Source: a bacterium
Lineage (GTDB): Bacteria > Bacteroidota > Bacteroidia > Bacteroidales > Muribaculaceae
Assembly: GCA_004563195.1 (NCBI GenBank)
Contig: SFTJ01000019.1
Coordinates: 1-57,940 of the forward strand
DNA: 57,940 nucleotides
Direction of reading: 5' to 3'
Below, piece after piece: positions 9,960 through 18,066 of this stretch; within the stretch, counting starts at the first letter, position 1; every line of letters begins with the position of its first letter. The position numbers and the translations under genes are program-made. The notes under the pieces were generated by a model. The model worked only from the letters and a program-made list of their open reading frames with translations, was not told the DNA's origin and made no database searches.

Positions 9960-11285
9960 ATGAAACAAATACCTGATAAATCGTTTTGGAATCTCTGGAA
10001 CATAAGTTTCGGATTCTTCGGCGTGCAGATTGCCTACGCCTTGCAGAGCGCCAACATCAGCAGCATTTTCACTGCTCTCGGTGCCGATCCTCACACACTT
10101 AGCTTTTTCTGGATTCTTCCGCCTCTTATGGGTATGATTGTGCAACCCATCATCGGCACTCTTTCCGACAAAACATGGACTCGTTTCGGTCGCCGCATAC
10201 CATATCTCTTCGTTGGTGCCGTTATCGCCGTGGCTGTGATGTGCCTCTTGCCTAATGCCGGCAGCCTTGGCCTCACCACTCAAGTCGTACTTTGGGGACT
10301 ATCGGGAACTATGCTTTTCGGTTTGTTCTCCCTTATGTTCCTCGACACAAGCATCAACATTGCCATGCAGCCCTTCAAGATGATGGTGGGCGACATGGTC
10401 AACGAGAAACAAAAGGCTCAAGCCTATAGCATCCAGTCGCTCCTCTGCAACGCCGGCTCGCTCGTAGGATATCTATTCCCTTATGTGCTCACCTACATCG
10501 GCGTCAAGAATACTGCTCCTGCCGGCATGGTCAGCGATTCGGTTATCTTCAGCTTCTATGCTGGTTCGGCTATCTTGATTCTCTGCGTGATTTACACCAC
10601 TCTCAAGATTAAGGAATATCCTCCTGCCGAATATGCCGAATATCACGGTATCACCGAGAAAAAATCGGATGAAAAGGGCGAAAGCATAATTCAATTGCTC
10701 ATCAAGGCTCCGTCGGCTTTTTGGACTGTGGGATTGGTGCAATTCTTCTGCTGGGCGGCTTTCCTTTTCATGTGGACCTACACTCACGGCGCCATAACTA
10801 CCAATGTGCATTGGGAAGTTCCGGTCGGTGAAACCGCTTCCGATGTGGCGAAAAACTGGGTGGGCGTGATCTTCGCCGTGCAGGCTGTTGGCTCGGTTGT
10901 CTGGGCTGTGGTTATCCCGTATTTCCGCTCGCTCAAGATGTCGTATGTGGTTAGTTTGCTGCTCGGCGCTGTCGGTTTCATCAGCACTATTTTCATTCAC
11001 GACCAGGATTGGCTCTTCTTCTCGTTCGCACTCATCGGTTGCGCTTGGGCGGCTATGCTTGCTTTGCCGTTCACTCTCCTCACCAATTCTCTAACGGGTG
11101 GTAACATGGGTGCTTACCTCGGTTTGTTCAACTGCACCATCTGCATACCTCAGATTATTGCTGCCGTTAGCGGTGGATTTGTGCTCCACTTGGTGGGAAG
11201 CTCGCAGCCGCTTATGCTCGTGATAGCCGGCGTGCTCCTCGTGGCTGGTGCCATAAGCGTGGTGTTGGTTAAGACTAAACAATGA
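9960..11285 (+). CDS. MFS sugar permease, SLC45/GPH-like (probable maltose importer)
   Basis: The 441-residue protein has about twelve hydrophobic segments and the SLC45/GPH-type loop signature SDKTWTRFGRRIPY between helices 2 and 3. It follows susR on the same strand after 207 nt and ends in its own terminator. The likely role is inner-membrane uptake of maltose or glucose released by SusA and SusB in the periplasm; this is inferred from position. The gap before it contains a hairpin (9812-9820/9826-9834) without a downstream T-run, so it may be cotranscribed with susR. Confidence 0.85.
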   Translation: MKQIPDKSFWNLWNISFGFFGVQIAYALQSANISSIFTALGADPHTLSFFWILPPLMGMIVQPIIGTLSDKTWTRFGRRIPYLFVGAVIAVAVMCLLPNAGSLGLTTQVVLWGLSGTMLFGLFSLMFLDTSINIAMQPFKMMVGDMVNEKQKAQAYSIQSLLCNAGSLVGYLFPYVLTYIGVKNTAPAGMVSDSVIFSFYAGSAILILCVIYTTLKIKEYPPAEYAEYHGITEKKSDEKGESIIQLLIKAPSAFWTVGLVQFFCWAAFLFMWTYTHGAITTNVHWEVPVGETASDVAKNWVGVIFAVQAVGSVVWAVVIPYFRSLKMSYVVSLLLGAVGFISTIFIHDQDWLFFSFALIGCAWAAMLALPFTLLTNSLTGGNMGAYLGLFNCTICIPQIIAAVSGGFVLHLVGSSQPLMLVIAGVLLVAGAISVVLVKTKQ

Positions 11286-11327
11286 TTATAGGTTTCACAC
11301 AGATAACTCTCTTAGCAGAGTAAAAAG

Positions 11328-11368
11328 TGAGTTGATCGGCTCTTTTTTGCCGTTCAACTCATTTTTTT
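11328..11368 (+). terminator. Terminator of the SLC45-type permease gene
   Basis: TGAGTTGA (11328-11335) pairs with TCAACTCA (11354-11361), extended by CGGC/GCCG (11337-11340/11349-11352), and seven T residues follow (11362-11368). It overlaps the -33 box of the next promoter. Confidence 0.85.
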
Positions 11369-11377
11369 GTAATTTTG
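11346..11377 (+). promoter_or_regulatory. Promoter inside the preceding terminator; possible leaderless start
   Basis: TTTG at 11346-11349, 20 nt, then TAATTTTG at 11370-11377 is a full match to the Bacteroidota promoter. The next ATG is at 11383, six bases after the -7 box, about where transcription should begin, so the mRNA may have little or no 5' leader. Confidence 0.65.
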
Positions 11378-11382
11378 CGCTC

Positions 11383-12594
11383 ATGAAGCAGCTACACTTA
11401 TTTAACCCCGACAACGATTTGGCGCTGGCAAGCGGTCTTGACTACTACACATCTCCGCCGCTGGCGGCGCAGCTGTGTCGCGACTTGCAGATGTTGCCTG
11501 CTTGGTGGGCTGAGCCGGGCGATGTGGTGCTCACTCAGTGCCGCGACCTCGATGCCACTTGGGCTGAGCATTTGCACTCGGTTTTCGGCATCAAGGTCGA
11601 TTTAATCGATAAAAATCACCTGCAAAACCACGTTTTCACCTATCGTCCGTGGGGATGGAACGCCTCGCTGCGCAATCAGATTTTGGCATGCTGTGTGCCT
11701 GCCGACCAACTGCCATCGCCTGCCGCTATTGAGCAGTGGCGCATGTTGTCGCACCGTCGCTCGAGTGTGGCTATTCATCGTGCCATCACCGAGATTTGCG
11801 GCAGGGAGTTCTGCACGCCACCCGTGGAGTTCACTCGCCTCGACGACATCGCTCAATTTGCCCGCCGCCACTATCGTTGTTTCCTCAAAGCGCCGTGGTC
11901 GAGCAGTGGCAAAGGCATTTTCCGCCCCACCGACGTTGATAATCTCACATTCGACTATTGGGCTCGGGGCATTCTGCAACGCCAAGGCTCGGTAATTGCC
12001 GAGTTGCCGTTCGACAAAACGCTCGACTTTGCCATGGAATTTCGCTGCTCGCAAGGCAAAGCGCACTTTGTGGGATACAGCGTTTACTACAACAATCAGC
12101 ACAATGCTTTCGACACGGGCATCGCCGCAAGCGAAAGCCGACTTCATCGAATAATTTGCCAATCGATGGGCGAAAAATGCGATGAAATCGAATCGGTTCG
12201 CCTCGCTCTTGAGGAGATTTTAACCTCTATGGTGGCGGGGTGCTACGATGGATATTTGGGCATCGATATGCTACTATATCGTCGTCCCGACAGGTCAATT
12301 GGCATCAATCCTTGCGTGGAGATGAACCTCCGCACCACCATGGGCGTACTCACAAGTGTGGTGGGCAATCGCTTTGTGCACCCCGATTCCATAGGTCACT
12401 ATCACTGCGAATACCACAAGGCTCCGGTCGACATTGCCGCCCTGATGAAGCAAAAAATCGCGAAAAATCCGCCTGTTTTCGAGCATTTCGGCGGCTCGAA
12501 ACGCATAAAAAAGGGCACCATACTCATGGCACCCGTTTATCCCGATTCGCGCTACTGCGCTTATCTGTCTGTCGAAGAAGCTAACCCGCTCTAA
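11383..12594 (+). CDS. Conserved Bacteroidota protein with ATP-grasp-like features
   Basis: I chose the ATG at 11383 (MKQLHLFNPDNDLALA), which fits the promoter at 11346-11377; 403 residues. I recognise it as a conserved Bacteroidota protein of unknown function. A K-A-P-W-S-S-S-G-K-G stretch (about 170-180) resembles the nucleotide-binding Gly loop of ATP-grasp enzymes, and NPCVEMNLRTTMG (about 308-320) resembles their metal-binding E-x-N end. ATP-grasp enzymes join a carboxylate to an amine or thiol through an acyl phosphate. No substrate can be read from the sequence. The 3' end overlaps the convergent maf gene by 4 nt. Confidence 0.75.
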   Translation: MKQLHLFNPDNDLALASGLDYYTSPPLAAQLCRDLQMLPAWWAEPGDVVLTQCRDLDATWAEHLHSVFGIKVDLIDKNHLQNHVFTYRPWGWNASLRNQILACCVPADQLPSPAAIEQWRMLSHRRSSVAIHRAITEICGREFCTPPVEFTRLDDIAQFARRHYRCFLKAPWSSSGKGIFRPTDVDNLTFDYWARGILQRQGSVIAELPFDKTLDFAMEFRCSQGKAHFVGYSVYYNNQHNAFDTGIAASESRLHRIICQSMGEKCDEIESVRLALEEILTSMVAGCYDGYLGIDMLLYRRPDRSIGINPCVEMNLRTTMGVLTSVVGNRFVHPDSIGHYHCEYHKAPVDIAALMKQKIAKNPPVFEHFGGSKRIKKGTILMAPVYPDSRYCAYLSVEEANPL

Positions 12595-13178
12595 TAGGTT
12601 TTCAGTTCGGCATAAAGCCGCTGCACGGGCAGTCCTATCACATTATAGAAGCTGCCGCTGATGTTGCGCACACCTATCGACCCTATCCACTCTTGTATGC
12701 CATAGGCGCCTGCCTTGTCGAGCGGTCGATAGTTGCTCACATAGTAATCTATTTCATCGCTGCTCAAGCAGGCAAACTCCACATCACTCACCACATGAAA
12801 CGAGCTGCGACGCTCGCGGGTGCTGATGGTGACACCGGTTATCACTTGATGCACCCTTCCCGAGAGTTCGCCGAGCATTCGCCGGGCATCGGTTTCATCA
12901 CTCGGTTTGCCATACACCTTGCCGTCGAGCACCACTATCGTGTCGCTCGTTATTACCAATTCATTGTCTCGAATTATATCTTTGTAGGCATCGGCCTTGC
13001 GGTCGGAGATATATTGCGATATCATCTCGGTGGGCAAATCGTGCGGATAACTCTCATCTATACCCTTGAGCACCATCACTTCAAATTGCACACCCAGGTC
13101 GGCAAGCAGTTCGCGGCGTCGCGGCGAGTTGCTGCCAAGTATTACTCTGTATTTCGAAAGATTTTCTAACGGTTTCAT
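12591..13178 (-). CDS. maf: Maf-family nucleotide pyrophosphatase
   Basis: The ATG at 13178 gives 195 residues (MKPLENLSKYRVILGSNSPR). The Maf signature S-N-S-P-R-R-R-E-L-L is near the N terminus, SDTIV occurs mid-protein and the C-terminal half has DKAGAYGIQEW. Maf proteins hydrolyse non-canonical or excess NTPs such as dTTP/UTP to monophosphates in the cytoplasm. It is third in the nitroreductase-kdsC-maf operon, 19 nt after kdsC. A longer in-frame start at 13223 would overlap kdsC by 26 nt and is less likely. Confidence 0.92.
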   Translation of the reverse strand: MKPLENLSKYRVILGSNSPRRRELLADLGVQFEVMVLKGIDESYPHDLPTEMISQYISDRKADAYKDIIRDNELVITSDTIVVLDGKVYGKPSDETDARRMLGELSGRVHQVITGVTISTRERRSSFHVVSDVEFACLSSDEIDYYVSNYRPLDKAGAYGIQEWIGSIGVRNISGSFYNVIGLPVQRLYAELKTY

Positions 13179-13197
13179 CGCTGTTTTTTCATCATTT

Positions 13198-13722
13198 TCA
13201 CCACCCGAAGGCATGTTTCTCATCGAGCCATTGGCCCTGCGCTTTCATCACTTGCTCGAGCACATCGCGAGCCACACCATGGCCACCTATACACTGCGTA
13301 ATATACTTTGCCACTGCTTTCACTTCGGCTGCGGCATCGGCAGGCGCCACGGGCAATCCCACCTCGGCCATGCAATGCAGGTCGGGGATATCGTCGCCGG
13401 CATACACCACTTCGTCGGGCTTCAAACCATTGTCGCGCATCCATTGTTGCATAATGGGTAGTTTTATCGAAGCTCCTAAAAAAACATCGGTTATTCCGAG
13501 GCCTCTGAAGCGCACATCTACCGCCTTGGTATTGCCTCCGGTGAGTATGGCTATCTTGTAGCCGTGTTTCACCGCCAATTGCAGTGCATAGCCGTCCTTG
13601 ATGTTAACCATTCGCATCGGTTCGCCCGTGGGATACATCGGTATCACTGCCGGCGACAGCACTCCGTCTACATCAAACACCAGACCCCGTATCTTTTTCA
13701 GGTCGTAATCTATCGAACTCAT
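13198..13722 (-). CDS. kdsC: 3-deoxy-D-manno-octulosonate 8-phosphate phosphatase (KdsC)
   Basis: This 174-residue HAD phosphatase has the motif FDVDGVL (D17 nucleophile, D19), LTGGN in motif II and GDDIPD in motif IV. The short length without a cap domain is typical of tetrameric KdsC enzymes. It would release phosphate from KDO-8-P in lipopolysaccharide inner-core synthesis. It lies 23 nt after the nitroreductase and just before maf. A C0 HAD phosphatase on another sugar acid is possible, but KdsC fits best. Confidence 0.9.
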   Translation of the reverse strand: MSSIDYDLKKIRGLVFDVDGVLSPAVIPMYPTGEPMRMVNIKDGYALQLAVKHGYKIAILTGGNTKAVDVRFRGLGITDVFLGASIKLPIMQQWMRDNGLKPDEVVYAGDDIPDLHCMAEVGLPVAPADAAAEVKAVAKYITQCIGGHGVARDVLEQVMKAQGQWLDEKHAFGW

Positions 13723-13745
13723 CGCTGTTTTTGCCTGTTTTAAGC

Positions 13746-14276
13746 TTAAAACTTACCTATATGCACCTTTTCCCACAGCAATTTGTCGGGGTCTACAGGG
13801 CGGCGTTCTTCGTCTTTATGTCCGAGTGTGATGATGCATTCCACTTGCTGTTCGCCGGGGATGTCGAGCAACATACGCACCAGGTCGGCGGCATCGTTGT
13901 TATCCTTGTCAAATCGGCCTCTTATCTGCACCCAGCAACTGCCCAAACCCATCGTCTCGGCTGTAAGCTGAATATAGGTGGCTGCCACCGAGCAGTCTTC
14001 CACCCACACATCGCTCTTGCCGGGGTCGCCGCACACCACTATGGCAAGCACGCACTTGGCTATGGGGGCTGCCCCAAAGGGCTTACACTCGGCAAGGCGC
14101 GCAAGCATCTCGCGGTCCTCTACCACCACAAATTCCCACGCGCGGGTGCTCTTAGATGTCGGTGCCAATAATGCCGACTCAAGCAGCGTTTGCACTTGCT
14201 CGCCGCTCAACGGTTGGTCGGTGTATTTTCTTATGCTGTGGCGCTTGAACAGCATTTCGTGAAATTTATTTTCCAT
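13746..14276 (-). CDS. Nitroreductase-family FMN oxidoreductase
   Basis: The 176-residue protein has the family start F-K-R-H-S-I-R-K-Y and the helix-turn region APTSKSTRAWEFVVV that contacts FMN. It ends with a short beta strand rather than a long swapped tail. Members are cytoplasmic NAD(P)H-dependent flavoenzymes that reduce nitro compounds, quinones or flavins; the true substrate cannot be read. It heads a three-gene operon with kdsC and maf, driven by the promoter at 14319-14351. Confidence 0.88.
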   Translation of the reverse strand: MENKFHEMLFKRHSIRKYTDQPLSGEQVQTLLESALLAPTSKSTRAWEFVVVEDREMLARLAECKPFGAAPIAKCVLAIVVCGDPGKSDVWVEDCSVAATYIQLTAETMGLGSCWVQIRGRFDKDNNDAADLVRMLLDIPGEQQVECIITLGHKDEERRPVDPDKLLWEKVHIGKF

Positions 14277-14318
14277 TTATTGCAGTTTTTTATGGTTTCG
14301 AAATATATTTATCTTCAG

Positions 14319-14351
14319 CAAAGTTAACAAATTATTGCCGAATTTCGCAAC
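14319..14351 (-). promoter_or_regulatory. Promoter of the nitroreductase-kdsC-maf operon
   Basis: On the minus strand GTTG (14348-14351), 21 nt, then TAACTTTG (14319-14326) matches the Bacteroidota promoter with one -33 mismatch. Transcription would start about 35-40 nt before the nitroreductase ATG. Confidence 0.6.
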
Positions 14352-14473
14352 TATGCCGCTCTATGCTTAAGCACTCGCGTCATTTTATTGACTCATTACA
14401 TAATTTACCACCCTCTTTTCTCGTTATTTATGTAATTATCGCCACTATTATTTTTGAGCAATATTTTTCAAGA

Positions 14474-16888
14474 ATGTACTACAGAATTAAGACATACATC
14501 ATAGTTTTGGCTATGGCTATAGCTGTGGCCCTGCCGGTTAACGCCAAAATAAAGATTTCGGGCAAGGTTACCGATGAGACCAACAACCCCATCGAGTTTG
14601 CCACCGTGCGCATTCAAGGCACTGCATTGGGCACTGCCACCAACGATAAGGGTGAATACGAACTCTCGGTGGCCGACACCGACACGCTCATGGTTATCTT
14701 CTCTTGCATTGGCTACGAGGAGGTGAAGCGCCGATACATCAAACCCACCGGCAATCTCACCATCAATGCCAAACTCTACGAGAAGCAAAATGTGCTCGGC
14801 GACTTGCAAGTAACCGAAATACGCCGCCAAACGAGCCAAATGCAAACCATCGATGCCTCCACAAGTCGCATCACTCCCGATGCCTCGGGCGGCAGCATCG
14901 AGTCGGTGCTCACCACTATGGCGGGCGTCAGTTCGAAAAACGAAATGAGTTCGCAATACATGGTTCGTGGCGGTTCTTACGACGAAAACAGTGTCTACAT
15001 CAACGGAATAGAGATTTATCGCCCGCAACTCATCAGCAATGGTCAGCAGGAAGGCCTTAGCATCATCAACCCCGACTTGGTGGGCTCGGTGAAATTCTCT
15101 ACCGGCGGTTTTGCCGCCGAATATGGCGACAAAATGTCGTCGGTGCTCGATATTGCCTATCGCGAACCCGAAGCTTTCGAGGCATCTGCGGCGCTCAGTC
15201 TGCAGGGAGGAAGTCTCTCGGTGGGTCAGAGCAGCAAAAAGTTCAGTCAGCTTCACGGTTTCCGTTTCAAGCGAAACTCGGGTCTGCTGGGTTCGCTCGA
15301 AAGCAAGGGCGAATACGACCCTAAATACTTCGATTATCAGACTTTCATCAACTTTGCCCCAAGCAAAAAGTGGAAAATTTCGTTCTTGGGCAATATTGCC
15401 ATCAACAACTATCGATTCACCCCGGAATCGCGCGAAACGAGTTTCGGCACAAGTTCCGATGCCAAGTCGTTCAAGGTCTATTTCGATGGCTTCGAAAAGG
15501 ACCGTTTCGAGACTTTCTTCGGAGCACTTTCGCTCGGCTTCAATCCTAATGATAACCACTCGTTCTCGCTCTTGGCTTCGGGCTATCAGACCAACGAACT
15601 CGTCAGCTACGACATCCACGGCGAGTATTGGCTCGATCAAGCCGGTGGTACCGACGGCTCGGGTGCTACCGTGGGCGGCGAACTCGGTGTGGGCAAATAT
15701 CACGAACACGAACGTAACCGTCTCAAAGCAAGCGTGCTTTCGCTTTCGCTCAAGGGCGAAAGTCGCATCGCCGGCAACTCTATTGCCTACGGTGTGGGCA
15801 TGCACCGCGAGAACATCTTCGAAAATTCTCGCCAATGGGAATGGCGCGACTCTGCCGGATATTCGCTCCCGCACTTGCCCAACGAGGTGAATGTGATTTT
15901 CAATCAGTCGTCGAAGCACGATTTCGGCAGCACGCGCATCGGAGCTTTCCTTCAGGACACCTATAAAATCAATTCCGCAGCCGGATTTATCTCCATCAAC
16001 GGCGGCGTGCGCCTCTCCTACTGGGATTTCAACAAAGAACTGCTGGTTTCGCCTCGCGCAAGCGTGGGTTTTGTGCCTGCAGGCAACGAGCGTTTCTCGA
16101 TGCGCCTCGCCACGGGATTATACTACCAGGCTCCGTTCTACAAGGAATATCGCTACGCCACCACCGATGCCGAGGGCAACTCGGTTATCGCGCTCAATCG
16201 CGATATCAAGTCGCAACGCAGTTTCCAGGTCATCGCCGGTGGCGACTACACTTTCCGCGCCATCAATCGCCCTTTCAAATTCACTGCCGAAATCTACTAT
16301 AAAAATCTCTCCAACCTCATCCCCTACGAAGTGGAGAACCTCAAAGTGGTGTATAGCGGCATCAATGCTTCAAAGGGCTATGTAGCCGGTTTGGATATGA
16401 AATTCTTCGGTCAATTCGTCGAAGGGTCCGACTCTTGGATTAGTTTCTCGCTCATGAAAACGCAAGAGGACATCGACGGAGTGAAAGTGCCGCGACCCAC
16501 CGACCAACGCTACAGCATCGGCCTCTTCTTCACCGACTATTTTCCCAAAATCCCTCGCCTGAAATTCTCGCTCAAGGGCATATTATCAGATGGCTTGCCC
16601 ACCACTGCCCCGCACAGCACTCGCAACCAAGGCTACTTCCGCATGCCGGCTTACAAACGCGTCGACATAGGGCTGTCTTACCAACTCGTAAGCCCTGCCG
16701 AACGCGAAAAAAGCCCATTCCTGCGCCACTTCAAAGAAGCTTGGATAGGAATCGACGTTTTCAACCTCCTCGACATCTCTAATGTGAGCAGCTACTATTG
16801 GGTTACCGACGTCAACAACATACAATACGCCGTCCCAAACTACCTCACCCGCCGTCAAATCAACGTCCGCCTCTCAGCCCGCTTCTAA
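14474..16888 (+). CDS. TonB-dependent receptor without a SusD partner
   Basis: The ATG at 14474 (MYYRIKTYIIVLAMAIAVALP) gives a signal peptide and 804 residues; the in-frame ATG at 14363 would put a second hydrophobic stretch in front and is less likely. A carboxypeptidase-regulatory-like Ig domain (KISGKVTDETNNPIEFATV) is followed by a plug with YMVRGGSYDENSVYINGIE and a beta barrel ending in NVRLSARF. It is shorter than SusC, lacks the SusC plug phrases and has no susD next to it, so it belongs to the general TBDT group taking up metals, cofactors, peptides or similar ligands. The ligand is unknown. Confidence 0.88.
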   Translation: MYYRIKTYIIVLAMAIAVALPVNAKIKISGKVTDETNNPIEFATVRIQGTALGTATNDKGEYELSVADTDTLMVIFSCIGYEEVKRRYIKPTGNLTINAKLYEKQNVLGDLQVTEIRRQTSQMQTIDASTSRITPDASGGSIESVLTTMAGVSSKNEMSSQYMVRGGSYDENSVYINGIEIYRPQLISNGQQEGLSIINPDLVGSVKFSTGGFAAEYGDKMSSVLDIAYREPEAFEASAALSLQGGSLSVGQSSKKFSQLHGFRFKRNSGLLGSLESKGEYDPKYFDYQTFINFAPSKKWKISFLGNIAINNYRFTPESRETSFGTSSDAKSFKVYFDGFEKDRFETFFGALSLGFNPNDNHSFSLLASGYQTNELVSYDIHGEYWLDQAGGTDGSGATVGGELGVGKYHEHERNRLKASVLSLSLKGESRIAGNSIAYGVGMHRENIFENSRQWEWRDSAGYSLPHLPNEVNVIFNQSSKHDFGSTRIGAFLQDTYKINSAAGFISINGGVRLSYWDFNKELLVSPRASVGFVPAGNERFSMRLATGLYYQAPFYKEYRYATTDAEGNSVIALNRDIKSQRSFQVIAGGDYTFRAINRPFKFTAEIYYKNLSNLIPYEVENLKVVYSGINASKGYVAGLDMKFFGQFVEGSDSWISFSLMKTQEDIDGVKVPRPTDQRYSIGLFFTDYFPKIPRLKFSLKGILSDGLPTTAPHSTRNQGYFRMPAYKRVDIGLSYQLVSPAEREKSPFLRHFKEAWIGIDVFNLLDISNVSSYYWVTDVNNIQYAVPNYLTRRQINVRLSARF

Positions 16889-16923
16889 CTCTCACCGGCA
16901 AAACACTTTTGCATCACACATAA

Positions 16924-16975
16924 AAGAGATGTGCACCACCGCAGCCTATTTATCCGCGCATGGTGCACATCTCTT
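16924..16975. terminator. Bidirectional terminator between the TonB receptor and recR operon
   Basis: A perfect 15-bp inverted repeat (arms 16924-16938 and 16961-16975, core GGTGCAC) with a 22-nt loop lies between two convergent genes. Arms begin or end in AA/TT, but the flanking T-tracts are weak. Confidence 0.6.
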
Positions 16976-17010
16976 ACCGTTATTATTATCTCACAGGTGC
17001 CAAAAACCAG

Positions 17011-17172
17011 TTATTCTTCCTCCTTCACTTGTTCTTTGGCGGCTTTTTCGGCGGCTAATTTTGCTTTATATGCCCGCAGCTGCTTCTGCCAGGCGAGTTT
17101 TTTGGCTTTCTCGCGCGCGGCTTTCTTCTCAAGATATTCGGCATACTGCCTTTCTAAAAAATTATCTGCCAT
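17011..17172 (-). CDS. Small basic coiled-coil protein (53 aa)
   Basis: An ATG at 17172 opens 53 codons ending in TAA at 17011-17013. The product begins MADNFLERQYAEYLEKK and is nearly all Lys/Ala/Glu/Arg, predicted to be a single charged helix, with an acidic tail (VKEEE). It starts 21 nt after the recR stop, so it is probably translated from the recR mRNA. Small proteins with a MADNFLEKQY-like start recur in Bacteroidales and are sometimes labelled dehydrogenase by carry-over; nothing here supports an enzyme. Function unknown. Confidence 0.72.
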   Translation of the reverse strand: MADNFLERQYAEYLEKKAAREKAKKLAWQKQLRAYKAKLAAEKAAKEQVKEEE

Positions 17173-17193
17173 AGTAGTTGTTGCTATCGGTTA

Positions 17194-17820
17194 TCAATCT
17201 TTGCTGAACGAATCGCTGAACAGCGTGCGATTAAGTATCGAACGTCCAAGCGTCAATTCGTCGGTATATTCTATCTCATTACCCACGCTCACACCGCGCG
17301 CAAGCATGGTTATCTTCACATCAAATTCTGCCAAGCGACGGAATATATAGAAATTGGTGGTATCGCCTTCCATAGTGGCACTCAGCGCCAATATCACCTC
17401 GCTCACTCCACCGGCTCGCACTCGCTCCACCAGCGAATCTATTTCTATATCTTGAGGCCCTATGCCGTCCATAGGCGAAATAAGCCCTCCCAACACATGA
17501 TACACTCCGTGGTGCTGATGCGTATTCTCAATGCTCATCACATCTTTCACATTCTCCACCACACATATTATCGAAGCATCGCGAGCGGGATTGGCGCATA
17601 TAGGGCAAACCTCGTGCTCCGAGATGTTGTGGCAAAGCCGACAATAACGTATCTCCTTGCGCAAGCGAATGATAGCCTCACCAAAGTTCACCGCCACCTG
17701 CTCGTTTTGACGCAATAAGTGCAACACCAAGCGCAAAGCGGTCTTACGCCCTATGCCCGGCAATTTCGAAAACTCGCTCACCGCACTCTCAAGCAGCGAC
17801 GAGGCAAACTCCTGTTCCAT
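17194..17820 (-). CDS. recR: Recombination mediator protein RecR
   Basis: The 208-residue protein has the helix-hairpin-helix LPGIGRKTALRL (about 20-31), the zinc finger CRLCHNISEHEVCPIC (about 60-75) and a Toprim domain (VVENVKDVMSIE onward). RecR works with RecO, and in other bacteria RecF, to load RecA on SSB-coated single-stranded DNA during gap repair. Length matches the family (about 200). The gene has its own promoter (17844-17875) and is followed by the 53-residue small gene. Confidence 0.96.
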   Translation of the reverse strand: MEQEFASSLLESAVSEFSKLPGIGRKTALRLVLHLLRQNEQVAVNFGEAIIRLRKEIRYCRLCHNISEHEVCPICANPARDASIICVVENVKDVMSIENTHQHHGVYHVLGGLISPMDGIGPQDIEIDSLVERVRAGGVSEVILALSATMEGDTTNFYIFRRLAEFDVKITMLARGVSVGNEIEYTDELTLGRSILNRTLFSDSFSKD

Positions 17821-17843
17821 AGCTTATATATTTATTATCCGCA

Positions 17844-17875
17844 CAAAATTACTAATTATCCCCCGCTCACACAAT
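17844..17875 (-). promoter_or_regulatory. Promoter of recR
   Basis: On the minus strand ATTG (17872-17875), 20 nt, then TAATTTTG (17844-17851). The start site would be about 15-20 nt before the recR ATG. Confidence 0.55.
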
Positions 17876-17956
17876 AGCACACAAGCCATCTGCCACACCA
17901 CTGCTCATCAAATTAAAAAAAATTACATTTCTTTACACTAAGTTGCACCAAAATAA

Positions 17957-17988
17957 TTTGCCATTCAAACTAATTAATTATAAATTTG
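17957..17988 (+). promoter_or_regulatory. Promoter of the malate dehydrogenase gene
   Basis: TTTG (17957-17960), exactly 20 nt, TAAATTTG (17981-17988): a complete consensus match. It leaves a leader of about 70 nt before the ATG at 18067. The strong promoter fits a highly expressed central-metabolism gene. Confidence 0.7.
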
Positions 17989-18066
17989 CACTACGATACA
18001 ACAAGAGATTAATTAGGAGAACTAAAAATATACTCAATATCTAATTTATTAAAAATTATAACTATT

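Noticed and set aside
14468..15919. 483-codon open frame on the minus strand
   Set aside because: Antisense to the TonB receptor; it is a by-product of the codon bias of the real gene.
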